Notes: a model not told the origin generated them from the letters alone. Shown: positions 19,862-29,132, counted from the stretch's first letter. The stretch is DNA of 42,148 nt from Limnohabitans sp. DM1 (GCF_001269385.1 NZ_CXOO01000063.1:33591-75738); one strand, 5' to 3'. Translations and numbers: made by a program.

Positions 19862-21727
19862 TCACCACCCCCTTAACAAAGCAAACGGCAGCGCCGCAAA
19901 GTCCATGCGGTGCTCAGCCAGTTGCTTGTTGCTCAAATACTTGGCCGGGGCAAACACCAGGTGTTTTTTGCCATCGCCCTTGTCCGCGCCCCACTGGGCA
20001 AAGGCCTGCGCCCGGCTCAGGTTGAGCGCCGCCTCGGTCGACTTGAGGAAGGCCAGACTCGGCTCGTACACCAGCCAAACATGGGCATCGGCCGCCTCGC
20101 CCAGATAAAAGCGCGGGGCTTTTTTGGGGGTGGGTGGCAAGGTGCCGCCCGTGGCGGTATGGAACAGCCACGCCCCCAAGGCCTCAAAAGTGGGCAGGTT
20201 TTCGCCGGACAGCATCTTCTCGATGTTGAGCGGATCGCCCAGCGTGCAATAGGTGAACTCGCCGCCCAGGCCTTCAGCGCGTTCAGAGACTTTCTTTTCG
20301 CCTTCCACCCGCAGCACGCCGTCTTTCAGCTCCACGTTGATCTTGTCAAAACGCTTGTGGGTGGCCGTAGCGCTGCCTGCGCCAGCAGCCTGGCTGAGCA
20401 GGTCATCGGGCACCTCAACAAAACCCTCGCGCTGCTTGATCGCCTCGACCTTGGCCAGCCAGTCGGCGGCTTTTTTGAACTGGGTGAAATTGATCTTTTC
20501 TTCCAGCAGCGTCTCGCGCTGCGTGCCCGACCAGGCATAACCCTGGATGGCGCGGCGCACCCGCTCGGCGGTCAAGCGGTCGGCGTAGTCCTCACCCTCA
20601 ACCAAGATGAATTGGCGGCGGCCGTTGTCTTTCGCGTTGGCCTTGAGCACGGCGTGGGCGGTGGTGGCACTGCCGGCAAAGCTGTCGAGGATGATCGAGT
20701 CTTTCTTACCTGCTATATCCAGTATTCGTCCAATCAACCGCGTTGGTTTTGGGTAATCAAAAGCATTCTTTGGGCCAAGAATTTCAAGAATTTCTTTCTT
20801 GGCCTCTTGGTTATGCCCAACCTCTTCATTTGTCCACCAAGTCCAGCTGGAAACGCCTACGCTTTCATCAAGATATGTTTTGACCCTCGGACGTGCATTT
20901 CCAGAAACTCCAAACCAAATTCTTCCCTCAGATTTCAATCGCAAAAACTCTGGTTCAAGATTTGACCATGCACGCCCTGGCGGTGGTTCAACAACCTCTC
21001 CGCTTGGAAGCGTAATTTTGTATTGCTGATCCTTGCGTTTACTAGGATCGGGGTTTTGTGCCGTCAAATCGGTTGAGGTCCAAGGTCCCTTGGGGTCACT
21101 GTCTGGGTTTGAAAAGTCATTTACCTGCTCCACCGAACGCTCTAACTTGGAAAAAGACAATTCAATTTTTTGTTTCGCATAGACAAGAATGTGATCATTT
21201 GCAGCTCCGAGTTTCTTTCGTGCTTCCGGTGAAGTTCGTTTTTGCCAAACAACATTAGCCACAAAATTCTCAGCGCCAAAAATCTCGTCCAACATCATTC
21301 GAGCCCGATGAACCTCGTTGTCGTCCAGCGTGATCCAGATCGAACCTTGGTCAGCCATGAGCTCGCGCAGCAACACCAGGCGCGGCCACATCATGCACAG
21401 CCACTTGTCGTGCCGCAGCATGTCCTCGCCGTCCACCGGATTGGTGCTCAGCCACTCTTTCATGATCGGGCTGTTCACCCCGTCGCTGTAGCACCAGCCC
21501 TCGTTGCCTGTGTTGTAAGGCGGGTCAATGAACACCAAATCCACCTTGCCCGCATAGCGCGGCAGCAAGGCCTTGAGCGCGTGCAGGTTGTCCCCGTGAA
21601 TGACCAGACTGCTGTTCAGATCCCCCGGCCCGATCCCTTTGGCCTTGTCCACCACCAACGGCCGATAAGGCACCGTCAGGTGGTGGTTGTACACATATTC
21701 TTTGCCTTTGAAGACGATTTCGGGCAT
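19862..21727 (-). CDS. Type III-like DNA adenine methyltransferase (Mod)
   Basis: 621 residues. Beta-class order: catalytic DPPYNTG with D68-Y71 near the N-terminus, then a central target-recognition region, then the SAM-binding FAGSATTAHAV starting at 350. Mod methylates one strand of its site and guides Res. The central part (about 20690-21290, residues ~146-346) is clearly less GC-rich than both ends, consistent with exchange of the recognition domain. ATG 21727 has only a weak GAAAG site. The PIN-like gene ends 21 nt upstream and HEPN starts 1 nt downstream. The recognition sequence cannot be read from the protein. Confidence 0.93.
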   Translation of the reverse strand: MPEIVFKGKEYVYNHHLTVPYRPLVVDKAKGIGPGDLNSSLVIHGDNLHALKALLPRYAGKVDLVFIDPPYNTGNEGWCYSDGVNSPIMKEWLSTNPVDGEDMLRHDKWLCMMWPRLVLLRELMADQGSIWITLDDNEVHRARMMLDEIFGAENFVANVVWQKRTSPEARKKLGAANDHILVYAKQKIELSFSKLERSVEQVNDFSNPDSDPKGPWTSTDLTAQNPDPSKRKDQQYKITLPSGEVVEPPPGRAWSNLEPEFLRLKSEGRIWFGVSGNARPRVKTYLDESVGVSSWTWWTNEEVGHNQEAKKEILEILGPKNAFDYPKPTRLIGRILDIAGKKDSIILDSFAGSATTAHAVLKANAKDNGRRQFILVEGEDYADRLTAERVRRAIQGYAWSGTQRETLLEEKINFTQFKKAADWLAKVEAIKQREGFVEVPDDLLSQAAGAGSATATHKRFDKINVELKDGVLRVEGEKKVSERAEGLGGEFTYCTLGDPLNIEKMLSGENLPTFEALGAWLFHTATGGTLPPTPKKAPRFYLGEAADAHVWLVYEPSLAFLKSTEAALNLSRAQAFAQWGADKGDGKKHLVFAPAKYLSNKQLAEHRMDFAALPFALLRGW

Positions 21728-21748
21728 AGGTTTTCTTTCAGCACAGCA

Positions 21749-22351
21749 TCAAACACCAACGAAGGCATTGGCCTCGGCGTCGGGTTCAAGTGCTTTTAAT
21801 TTTTTGTCGGTGGTCCAGATGTGAACCAGGTATGTTTTCAATGAGCTGTTTTTGTGCTTGTCACGCAATTTTTTGGCTTCCAGTGCAATGGCCGCATTGG
21901 TCAAACCTTGGCGATCAGGGGCCAAGGTTTTAAATTCTTGGGTCAATCCCGTGACCGCATCACGGAAGTCCTGAACGGTTCTGGCATCGTTCATGGACGA
22001 GACAATCGTCAAAGGTGTTTCGCCCGAGAGCCAGATGTCTACGGTCTCCACCAACATGGCGGACAAGCGTCTTCTCTCTTGTCCATTTTTCACATCTGCG
22101 ACATGGTTACCCAACTCAAACAAAACAGGCAAAGGCACCTGCAACTGATCGGTCATACGTCGGGCATTTTCAAACCGTTGAAAAATCGGGACGTAAGCGC
22201 GATCACTGCTGCAATCGGGCACTTGAAACAGTTCTAACAAATAAGAAGTATCTACCACAATCAAGCGCACAACACTCACCGATGGATTAGATTTGGCCTG
22301 CTTGCTCACAGCACGAACTTTCTGTTGGCCTCTTGAATTTTTTGGAGCCAT
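21749..22351 (-). CDS. PIN-like nuclease-domain protein, partner of the ATPase
   Basis: 200 residues. Acidic positions spaced as in PIN domains: VVDTSYLLELF (Asp near 34), LPVLFELGNHVAD (Glu near 79), and WTTDKKLKAL (Asp near 181) close to the C-terminus. PIN proteins are metal-dependent RNases, often toxins or effectors. The ATG at 22351 overlaps the ATPase gene by 46 nt; a GTG at 22309 would overlap the ATPase stop as GTGA and may be the real start, removing 14 basic residues. It has no VapB-like antitoxin; its tight coupling to an ATPase suggests an ATPase-effector pair. The fold call is from motif spacing only, moderately sure. Confidence 0.65.
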   Translation of the reverse strand: MAPKNSRGQQKVRAVSKQAKSNPSVSVVRLIVVDTSYLLELFQVPDCSSDRAYVPIFQRFENARRMTDQLQVPLPVLFELGNHVADVKNGQERRRLSAMLVETVDIWLSGETPLTIVSSMNDARTVQDFRDAVTGLTQEFKTLAPDRQGLTNAAIALEAKKLRDKHKNSSLKTYLVHIWTTDKKLKALEPDAEANAFVGV

Positions 22352-23700
22352 TGCAATCCGCGCTCGGCACGCTTTTCGGCAAAGCCCGGTTGCACATGTT
22401 TTTCCAGCACCTGCTGGGTCATCAATTCCCCCAAACGCCCTTGCTCCAGCATTGACTCAGAAGCCGGGAGGTCTGGGATAGGGAGCAACCGGGATGCGCC
22501 AACAGCGGGGTCATAGAAGCACAACACCACGGATTTGATTTGCTCATCACTGAGTTGATCCAGCGTAGCGGGGTTGTGGGTGGTGGCCAAGACATTGAGA
22601 TTGCGGCGTTTAGCCGTCTCCCAGACAGCGTCCATGAGCACCTTCACACGGGCTGGGTGGATGCCATTGTCAATTTCTTCGACGACCAACCGTGAACCTG
22701 TTGGCACGGTTTCCAAAGCCGTCAAGATGGCCAAAGCTCGCAATGTGCCGTCTGACATTTGGCGCGAACTGAGCACCGATTGATCGCTGTAACGAAAACC
22801 CAATCCGACTTCGCCCAAACTGGTTTTTTCGAAAACAAAATCCGTGAAAGAGTCCTCTGGCAATTGCCGAATTCTCTGCAAAATCAACTCAAATGATGTT
22901 TTCGCATTCTGTTGTCGAACAGCGGCCACCATTCGATTTTTTTTGAGCTCTTCGGCTGGGACATCTGTTTCAGCCAACAACTTCAAGCTGTAGAGGACAG
23001 AGGCCAAATTGGCACCATCACGAAACAGTTGGGTTTGCCCCATGTTTTCATAGTCGCGCATGCGTTTGGGATGAGGATCAAACACATAGGAGTGCTTCAA
23101 ATGGCTCCGAATAGCGTTCACAACGACCAACGCCTGACCCGACATTTTGCTCTCAGAGGTTGGCAATGTGTCATACCGGGACAGGGTTGAGACTTGGGCC
23201 GTCATGGCACGAATGGGTTTTTTACCCCCCTTCGCAAAGTTATCAAACCGAACCTGAATGATGTCGTCGTTATCTCGGTTGACTCGGTCCACCGTTTCAA
23301 AAAGTGTTCTTTCCCCCCAAGTCAATCTCTCTTCGACAATGTGAGGCGAATTACCAGTGACGAGACTGATGGTGTACTCGACCGCTACGCCACTGAGCTG
23401 TGCAGAAAACTTCAAGGCAAGTTGACCCGGCTCGATCACGTCATCGACAGGGTCATAGCGAGCATGCTCTCTTCGAGGGCAATTCCTCAATCCCCCCCGA
23501 ATTTCAAACGTGCTGCCTCCGCCGCGCCCCACATCGCTGATTTCGTGCAAAGACCGACCCTGCGCCAATTCGGCCAAGAGCTCCACGCCTTCAATCACAT
23601 TGCTCTTGCCTGCCCCGTTTCGCCCAATGAGCAATGTCACCGGTTTTAACAAGTCAATTCGGGCATCCGCAAAATTTTTGAAGTTGATGAGGTGATGCAT
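22306..23700 (-). CDS. AAA (ABC/SMC-like) ATPase of the AAA_15/AAA_21 type
   Basis: 464 residues. Walker A GRNGAGKSN at 26-34, an ABC-like signature QMSDGTLRALAIL near 314-326, Walker B RLVVEEIDNGIHP near 337-349, and a switch His in ATTHNPATL. This is the stand-alone SMC-like ATPase class found in defence systems (for example those paired with OLD/TOPRIM, HNH or other nucleases). Here the coupled partner is the PIN-like gene. AAGGA precedes ATG 23700 by ~5-9 nt. It sits 30 nt downstream of the SEC-C gene and upstream of mod, so the block could be one transcript of a composite defence locus. Confidence 0.9.
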   Translation of the reverse strand: MHHLINFKNFADARIDLLKPVTLLIGRNGAGKSNVIEGVELLAELAQGRSLHEISDVGRGGGSTFEIRGGLRNCPRREHARYDPVDDVIEPGQLALKFSAQLSGVAVEYTISLVTGNSPHIVEERLTWGERTLFETVDRVNRDNDDIIQVRFDNFAKGGKKPIRAMTAQVSTLSRYDTLPTSESKMSGQALVVVNAIRSHLKHSYVFDPHPKRMRDYENMGQTQLFRDGANLASVLYSLKLLAETDVPAEELKKNRMVAAVRQQNAKTSFELILQRIRQLPEDSFTDFVFEKTSLGEVGLGFRYSDQSVLSSRQMSDGTLRALAILTALETVPTGSRLVVEEIDNGIHPARVKVLMDAVWETAKRRNLNVLATTHNPATLDQLSDEQIKSVVLCFYDPAVGASRLLPIPDLPASESMLEQGRLGELMTQQVLEKHVQPGFAEKRAERGLQWLQKIQEANRKFVL

Positions 23701-23730
23701 GTCTTTCCTTCAGTTCGTTCAGGCAATCGC

Positions 23731-24468
23731 TCAGTTCGCCCCGTGACAGTGCTTGTACTTGCGTCCGCTGCCGCAGTGGCAAGGCTCATTTCGACCCAGC
23801 TTAGGGCCATCGCGCCGCACGGGCTGGAGCGGGGTGTTGGCGCCACGAATGGGGCTCTGCACTTGGCCGCTGACTTTTTGTTGTCTGCGTTGGGCCAGCC
23901 AATAAGCGTGCACTTGGCGGACTGTGTCGCCCAAGCCGTCCGCTGCGGCTTGGTGTTCGGAATCGTCCTGATTCAAGAGCTCCAAGGCCGCCCAGCCATC
24001 TGGAGAACCATACAACAGCACCGTGCTCAGCAGTTCTGGTTGTTCCAGCATCAAGGTGTCCCAAGCTTTGCCGCCAATGCTGATGCCGTGGTGGTAGCCC
24101 ATGCACCACTCATCAATGATCGGCACATGGGTTCCATCGTCCAATTCACGCTCGTAAATTTGAGGCTCATAAAGCTCGGGCGACTCGGTCAATGTTTGTG
24201 CAATGGCGTTCCATTGCTTCATGATCAGCCCCATGACCTTTTCGGCTTCGGCCTGGTCTTTGAAATGAGCGCCTTCTTGCCCGTCTTCGGTGTCCCAGAC
24301 CCAGCGCAGCATCTCGCTGGGCATGATCAGTTCAGGGCCAGAAACCACCGCAGTCAGGTAACCATCGAGCATGGTCACGTCCATGCAATGTTCTGGAGCG
24401 TCATCCCTGAACAAAAATTGGTCCAGAAATTCAACTTCCTCGGGCGTCCAAAAGGGGTTGTGATTCAT
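23731..24468 (-). CDS. UPF0149/YecA-family protein with C-terminal SEC-C zinc motif
   Basis: About 245 residues. The N-terminal two thirds match the UPF0149 pattern (LDGYLTAVVSGP, then WCMGYHHGI), and the C-terminus is a SEC-C motif, GRNEPCHCGSGRKYKHCHG, with the Zn-binding Cys/His set found in SecA. Function is not established; YecA-like proteins of E. coli bind ribosome-linked partners. Start taken at ATG 24468; a GTG at 24504 would add 12 residues and run into the metG promoter region. Divergent from metG. It may be an old chromosomal neighbour rather than part of the restriction cluster. Confidence 0.85.
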   Translation of the reverse strand: MNHNPFWTPEEVEFLDQFLFRDDAPEHCMDVTMLDGYLTAVVSGPELIMPSEMLRWVWDTEDGQEGAHFKDQAEAEKVMGLIMKQWNAIAQTLTESPELYEPQIYERELDDGTHVPIIDEWCMGYHHGISIGGKAWDTLMLEQPELLSTVLLYGSPDGWAALELLNQDDSEHQAAADGLGDTVRQVHAYWLAQRRQQKVSGQVQSPIRGANTPLQPVRRDGPKLGRNEPCHCGSGRKYKHCHGAN

Positions 24469-24553
24469 AAATTGGGATTGTCGCAGAGCCGATGGCCAGC
24501 CCACAGGGGGTCCGACCTATAAAATCGCCCCCTTATCTTGAAGGTTTACACCC

Positions 24554-26647
24554 ATGTCTGCCCCCAACGCGCCCCGCCAACTCTTTGTCACCACCGCCTT
24601 GCCGTATGCCAACGGCAATTTCCACATCGGCCACATCATGGAATACATCCAGGCCGACATCTGGGTGCGGTTCCAGCGCATGCAGGGCAGCCAGGTCAAT
24701 TTTGTGGGCGCGGACGACACCCATGGCGCGCCCATCATGATCGCTGCCGAAAAAGCGGGCAAAACGCCCCAGCAGTTCGTGGCCGACATCGCAGCGGGCC
24801 GCAAGCCCTATCTGGACGGCTTTCACATTGCGTTCGACAACTGGCACAGCACGGATGCGCCGGAAAACCACGAACTGGCCCGCCAGATTTACCGTGACCT
24901 GCGCGACATTTCGGCTGCCGATGGTGGTTCGCTGATCGAGGTGCGCTCGGTCGAGCAGTTCTTTGACCCGCAAAAGAACATGTTCTTGCCGGACCGTTTC
25001 ATCAAAGGCGAGTGCCCCAAGTGCCACGCCAAAGACCAATACGGCGACAACTGCGAAAGCTGCGGCGCGGTTTACGCGCCCACCGACCTGATCAACCCCT
25101 TCTCGGCTCTGTCGGGTGCCAAGCCTGAGCTCAAAACCTCGGAACACTTTTTCTTCAAGCTCTCCGACCCGCGCTGCGTCGAGTTTTTGAGCCAGTGGAC
25201 ACAAAACGGCAAGCTGCAGCCCGAGGTGGCCAACAAGGTCAAAGAGTGGTTTTCGGTGCGCACCAACCCCGACGGCACGACCAGCGAAGGCCTGGGCGAC
25301 TGGGACATCTCGCGCGATGCGCCCTACTTCGGCATCGAAATCCCCGACGCGCCGGGCAAGTACTTTTATGTCTGGCTCGACGCGCCTGTGGGCTACCTGG
25401 CGTCCCTGAAAAACCTGCTGGACAAGCGCGGGGAAGACTACAACGCCTACATGGCCAACCCCGCGCTGGAGCAGTACCACTTCATCGGCAAAGACATCGT
25501 CACCTTCCACACGCTGTTCTGGCCGGCCATGCTGCATTTCAGTGGCCGCAAAACGCCCAACAGTGTCTTCGTTCACGGCTTCCTCACCGTGAACAACGGC
25601 GAGAAGATGAGCAAGAGCCGCGGCACGGGCCTGGACCCGCTCAAGTACCTGAGCCTGGGCATGAACCCCGAGTGGCTGCGCTACTACCTGGCGGCCAAAC
25701 TCTCGGCCCGCAACGAAGACATCGACTTCAACGCCGAAGACTTCATGGCGCGGGTGAACAGCGACCTTATTGGCAAGTTTGTGAACATTGCCTCGCGCTC
25801 GGCCGGCTTCATTGCCAAGCGCTTTGGCGGACAACTCGGCACGGTGAGCGCCGACGGCCAAGCCCTGCTCTCGGCCTTGCAAGCCGCTGCTCCCACCATC
25901 GCCGGGCTCTACGACGAACGAGAATACGCCAAAGCCCTGCGCGAGATCATGCTGCTGACCGACAAGGTCAACAGCTATGTGGACCAAAACAAGCCCTGGG
26001 ACCTGGCCAAACAAGAAGGCCAAGACGCCCGCTTGCATGACGTATGCAGCACCTGCATCGAAGCCTTCCGCTTGCTCAGCCTGCAACTCAAACCCGTGCT
26101 GCCCGCCCTGGCCGCGCAGGTTGAGGCCTTCCTGAATGTGGGTCCCTTCACCTTTGCCCAAGCGCAAAGCCTGCTGGGCGCGGGCCACACCATCAACGCC
26201 TACCAGCACCTCATGCAACGCGTCACACCCGAACAACTCGACGCCCTCTTCGAGCCACCGGCCGTGGTCGAAGAAAAAATCATCCCCGGCGGCGAAGAGA
26301 TCGCCCCCACCATCAGCATCGACGACTTCGCCAAGGTCGATCTGCGCATTGCCCAGATCGTGAACTGCGAACCCGTCGATGGCTCGGTCAAGCTGCTGCG
26401 CCTGACACTGGATGTGGGCGAGGGACGCATGCGCAACGTTTTCAGTGGCATCGCCAGCATGTACAAGCCCGAAGACCTGATTGGCAAGCTGACCGTCATG
26501 GTGGCTAATCTGGCCCCGCGCAAGATGAAGTTTGGTGTGTCGGAGGGGATGGTGCTGGCCGCCAGCCACGCCGACGAAAAAGCCGAGCCGGGCATCCATG
26601 TGCTGCACCCCTGGCCCGGTGCCAAGCCCGGCATGCGGATTCACTGA
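24554..26647 (+). CDS. metG: Methionyl-tRNA synthetase
   Basis: Class I synthetase charging tRNA-Met. 697 residues: HIGH at 24-27, zinc knuckle CPKCHA...CESCG (about 154-173), KMSKS at 351-355, and a C-terminal EMAP/OB tRNA-binding domain (from IDDFAKVDLRIAQIV to the end) that gives dimerisation. Full length and intact. It is divergent from the UPF0149 gene across 85 bp and is followed after 22 nt by the DUF1275 gene. Confidence 0.98.
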   Translation: MSAPNAPRQLFVTTALPYANGNFHIGHIMEYIQADIWVRFQRMQGSQVNFVGADDTHGAPIMIAAEKAGKTPQQFVADIAAGRKPYLDGFHIAFDNWHSTDAPENHELARQIYRDLRDISAADGGSLIEVRSVEQFFDPQKNMFLPDRFIKGECPKCHAKDQYGDNCESCGAVYAPTDLINPFSALSGAKPELKTSEHFFFKLSDPRCVEFLSQWTQNGKLQPEVANKVKEWFSVRTNPDGTTSEGLGDWDISRDAPYFGIEIPDAPGKYFYVWLDAPVGYLASLKNLLDKRGEDYNAYMANPALEQYHFIGKDIVTFHTLFWPAMLHFSGRKTPNSVFVHGFLTVNNGEKMSKSRGTGLDPLKYLSLGMNPEWLRYYLAAKLSARNEDIDFNAEDFMARVNSDLIGKFVNIASRSAGFIAKRFGGQLGTVSADGQALLSALQAAAPTIAGLYDEREYAKALREIMLLTDKVNSYVDQNKPWDLAKQEGQDARLHDVCSTCIEAFRLLSLQLKPVLPALAAQVEAFLNVGPFTFAQAQSLLGAGHTINAYQHLMQRVTPEQLDALFEPPAVVEEKIIPGGEEIAPTISIDDFAKVDLRIAQIVNCEPVDGSVKLLRLTLDVGEGRMRNVFSGIASMYKPEDLIGKLTVMVANLAPRKMKFGVSEGMVLAASHADEKAEPGIHVLHPWPGAKPGMRIH

Positions 26648-26669
26648 CCCCCCCGTAAGAACGCTGCAC

Positions 26670-27431
26670 ATGTTTCCTCTGATTCGCGGATGGACCGATG
26701 TGCAGCGCAGCCCCCAGGCCAATTTGCGCCTGGGCCTGGTGCTGAGCTTTGTGGCGGGGGCCATCAATGCTGGGGGTTTTTTGGCCGTGGGGCGCTACAC
26801 CTCGCACATGACGGGCATCGTCTCGTCCATTGCCGACGATGTCGTGCTGGGTCATGGAACGCTCGTCCTTGCCGGACTGGCCTGCCTGATCGCTTTTGTG
26901 CTGGGCGCCATGTGCACCGCCATCATGGTCAACTGGGGGCTGCGCCAGCGTCTGCACAGCAGTTACAGCCTGCCGTTGTTGTTGGAATCCCTGGCTTTGC
27001 TGGTCTTTGGCCTGTTTGGGGCGGCCATCGCGTCCTGGTCCCAGGTTTTCCTGGCCATGACGGTGGTCTTGCTGTGCTTCATCATGGGCCTGCAAAACGC
27101 GGTCATCACCAAAATTTCTCACGCCGAAATTCGCACCACCCACGTCACCGGCCTGGTCACCGACATCGGCATCGAAATGGGCAAGTTGCTCTACATCAAC
27201 CGGCTCGCCAGCGATGCCCCTGTGCGCGCCAACCGCCAGCGTTTGCGGGTGCACATTGCTTTGGTGCTGGGCTTCTTGCTGGGCGGTCTGGTGGGTGCGC
27301 TGGGCTTCAAGTCATGGGGTTACATCACCACGCTGCCATTGGCGGCCTTGCTGTGGCTGTTGTGTTTGCGCCCGCTGATCAATGATTGGCGCCAAGGTGC
27401 CCGTTTTTTTTCCAATGACCGCCGCGACTGA
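26670..27431 (+). CDS. DUF1275 (YoaK-type) membrane protein
   Basis: 253 residues with about six hydrophobic helices. The family's N-terminal pattern LSFVAGAINAGGFLAVGRYTSHMTG is clear, as is GLQNAVITKIS followed by a RTTHVTG motif. Inner-membrane protein of unknown transport function. The ATG at 26670 follows the metG stop by 22 nt; an upstream extension would overlap metG in another frame and is not believable. The following SulP gene begins 6 nt after its stop. Confidence 0.9.
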   Translation: MFPLIRGWTDVQRSPQANLRLGLVLSFVAGAINAGGFLAVGRYTSHMTGIVSSIADDVVLGHGTLVLAGLACLIAFVLGAMCTAIMVNWGLRQRLHSSYSLPLLLESLALLVFGLFGAAIASWSQVFLAMTVVLLCFIMGLQNAVITKISHAEIRTTHVTGLVTDIGIEMGKLLYINRLASDAPVRANRQRLRVHIALVLGFLLGGLVGALGFKSWGYITTLPLAALLWLLCLRPLINDWRQGARFFSNDRRD

Positions 27432-27437
27432 AACGTC

Positions 27438-29132
27438 ATGACCCGCTTTGCGACTTCTTTCTTCCACCCCCAATTGATCGACAGCCTGCAGGACTACAGT
27501 CGCCAGCGCCTGGTGCGCGACGTCGGCGCGGGCATCACCGTGGGGGTGGTGGCTTTGCCGCTGGCCATGGCCTTTGCCATTGCCTCGGGCCTCAAACCCG
27601 AAGCGGGCTTGTTCACCGCCATCATCGCGGGCTTTTTGATCTCGGCACTGGGCGGCAGCCGGGTGCAAATTGGCGGGCCAGCCGGGGCCTTCATCGTCAT
27701 CGTTTACGGCATCGTCGAGCGCTATGGCCTGGCCAACCTGATTTTGGCCACCGCCATGTCGGGGGTGCTGCTGTTCCTGATGGGCTTGTTCCGGCTGGGC
27801 ACGCTGATCCGCTTCATCCCGGTGGCGGTGGTGATTGGCTTTACCAACGGCATCGCGGTGCTGATCATGCTGTCGCAGATCAAGGATTTTCTGGGCCTCA
27901 AAACGGGCGCCATGCCTGCGGATTTTTTCGGCATCCTGCACAGCCTGAGTCAGCACCTGCACACCACCAACCTGGCTGCCTTGCTGGTGGCGCTGGGCTC
28001 CTTGTCCCTGCTGGTGGGCTGGATGCGCCTGGGCCGCCGACTCGAGGGCAGCCGTTACCAATGGGTCAGCATGGTGCCGGGCTCCATCATTGCCCTGGTC
28101 TTTGCCACGTTGGCTTGCATGGGGCTGTCTTTGCCGGTGGAGACGATAGGCAGCAAATATGGCGGCATTGCGGCCGACATGCCCGGCTTGCAATGGCCGG
28201 AGTTCAGCTGGGACAGCGCCCGCTTTTTGCTCATGCCCACCCTGACCTTGGCATTGCTGGGGGCCATTGAATCGCTGCTGTGTGCGCGCATTGCCGACGG
28301 CATGATCGGTGACCGCCACAACCCCAACCAAGAGCTGATGGCCCAAGGCGTGGCCAATTTTGTGACGCCGTTTTTTGGCGGCATGCCCGCCACCGGCACC
28401 ATTGCCCGCACGGTGACCAACATCAAAAGCGGTGGCACCAGCCCGATTGCGGGCATGGTGCACGCTCTGACCTTGCTGGCCGTGGTGCTGGTGGCCGCGC
28501 CGCTGGCCGGGCACATTCCGCTGGCCGCTTTGGCCGCCATCTTGATGTTTGTGGCCTGGAACATGGGCGAGTGGCGCGAGTTTTTGCACCTGCGGCAGTT
28601 TCGCATGCCTTACCGCATCACCTTACTGGCGGTGTTTTTCCTCACCGTGGTGTTTGATTTGACGGTAGCCGTCGAAGTGGGCCTGGTGGCCGCTTGCCTG
28701 ACTTTTATTTACCGCATCTCCAGTTTGAGCCGCAGCGAAGCCGTCACGTGCAAGCAGCACCCCACACTGGCCGGTCACGAAGACCACATCCAGGCCTGGC
28801 GCCTTTATGGCGCACTGTTCTTCGGGGCCGTCAAGCTCATCGAAGAGATCGAAGACAAGATCAGCAGGCCCGTGTTGGTGGTGGATCTGAAAAACGTGAT
28901 TTATATCGACTCGACCGGGGTCGATGCCCTGATTCACCTGATCGACACTTGTCACAAAAAACAGCTGCGTTTGATCGTCTGCGGCCTGCAGCACCAGCCG
29001 CTGGACATTGCCCGGCGCAGCGGCATGCTGACCCTGCTGGACGGCCAGCTGGAGCCCGATCTGCCCACCGGGCTGAAGCGGGCTGTCAGCTGGCTCACGG
29101 CTGCGCCCAGTAAAATGGCCCCCTTTCGCTGA
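27438..29132 (+). CDS. SulP-family anion transporter with STAS domain
   Basis: 564 residues. The N-terminal part is a multi-helix sulfate-permease core (GVVALPLAMAFAIASG, then GGPAGAFIVIVYGI), and the C-terminus is a cytoplasmic STAS domain with VVDLKNVIYIDSTGVDAL. SulP proteins carry sulfate, bicarbonate or dicarboxylates; the substrate here is unknown. No carbonic anhydrase gene is attached. Coupled to the DUF1275 gene (6-nt gap). Confidence 0.94.
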   Translation: MTRFATSFFHPQLIDSLQDYSRQRLVRDVGAGITVGVVALPLAMAFAIASGLKPEAGLFTAIIAGFLISALGGSRVQIGGPAGAFIVIVYGIVERYGLANLILATAMSGVLLFLMGLFRLGTLIRFIPVAVVIGFTNGIAVLIMLSQIKDFLGLKTGAMPADFFGILHSLSQHLHTTNLAALLVALGSLSLLVGWMRLGRRLEGSRYQWVSMVPGSIIALVFATLACMGLSLPVETIGSKYGGIAADMPGLQWPEFSWDSARFLLMPTLTLALLGAIESLLCARIADGMIGDRHNPNQELMAQGVANFVTPFFGGMPATGTIARTVTNIKSGGTSPIAGMVHALTLLAVVLVAAPLAGHIPLAALAAILMFVAWNMGEWREFLHLRQFRMPYRITLLAVFFLTVVFDLTVAVEVGLVAACLTFIYRISSLSRSEAVTCKQHPTLAGHEDHIQAWRLYGALFFGAVKLIEEIEDKISRPVLVVDLKNVIYIDSTGVDALIHLIDTCHKKQLRLIVCGLQHQPLDIARRSGMLTLLDGQLEPDLPTGLKRAVSWLTAAPSKMAPFR

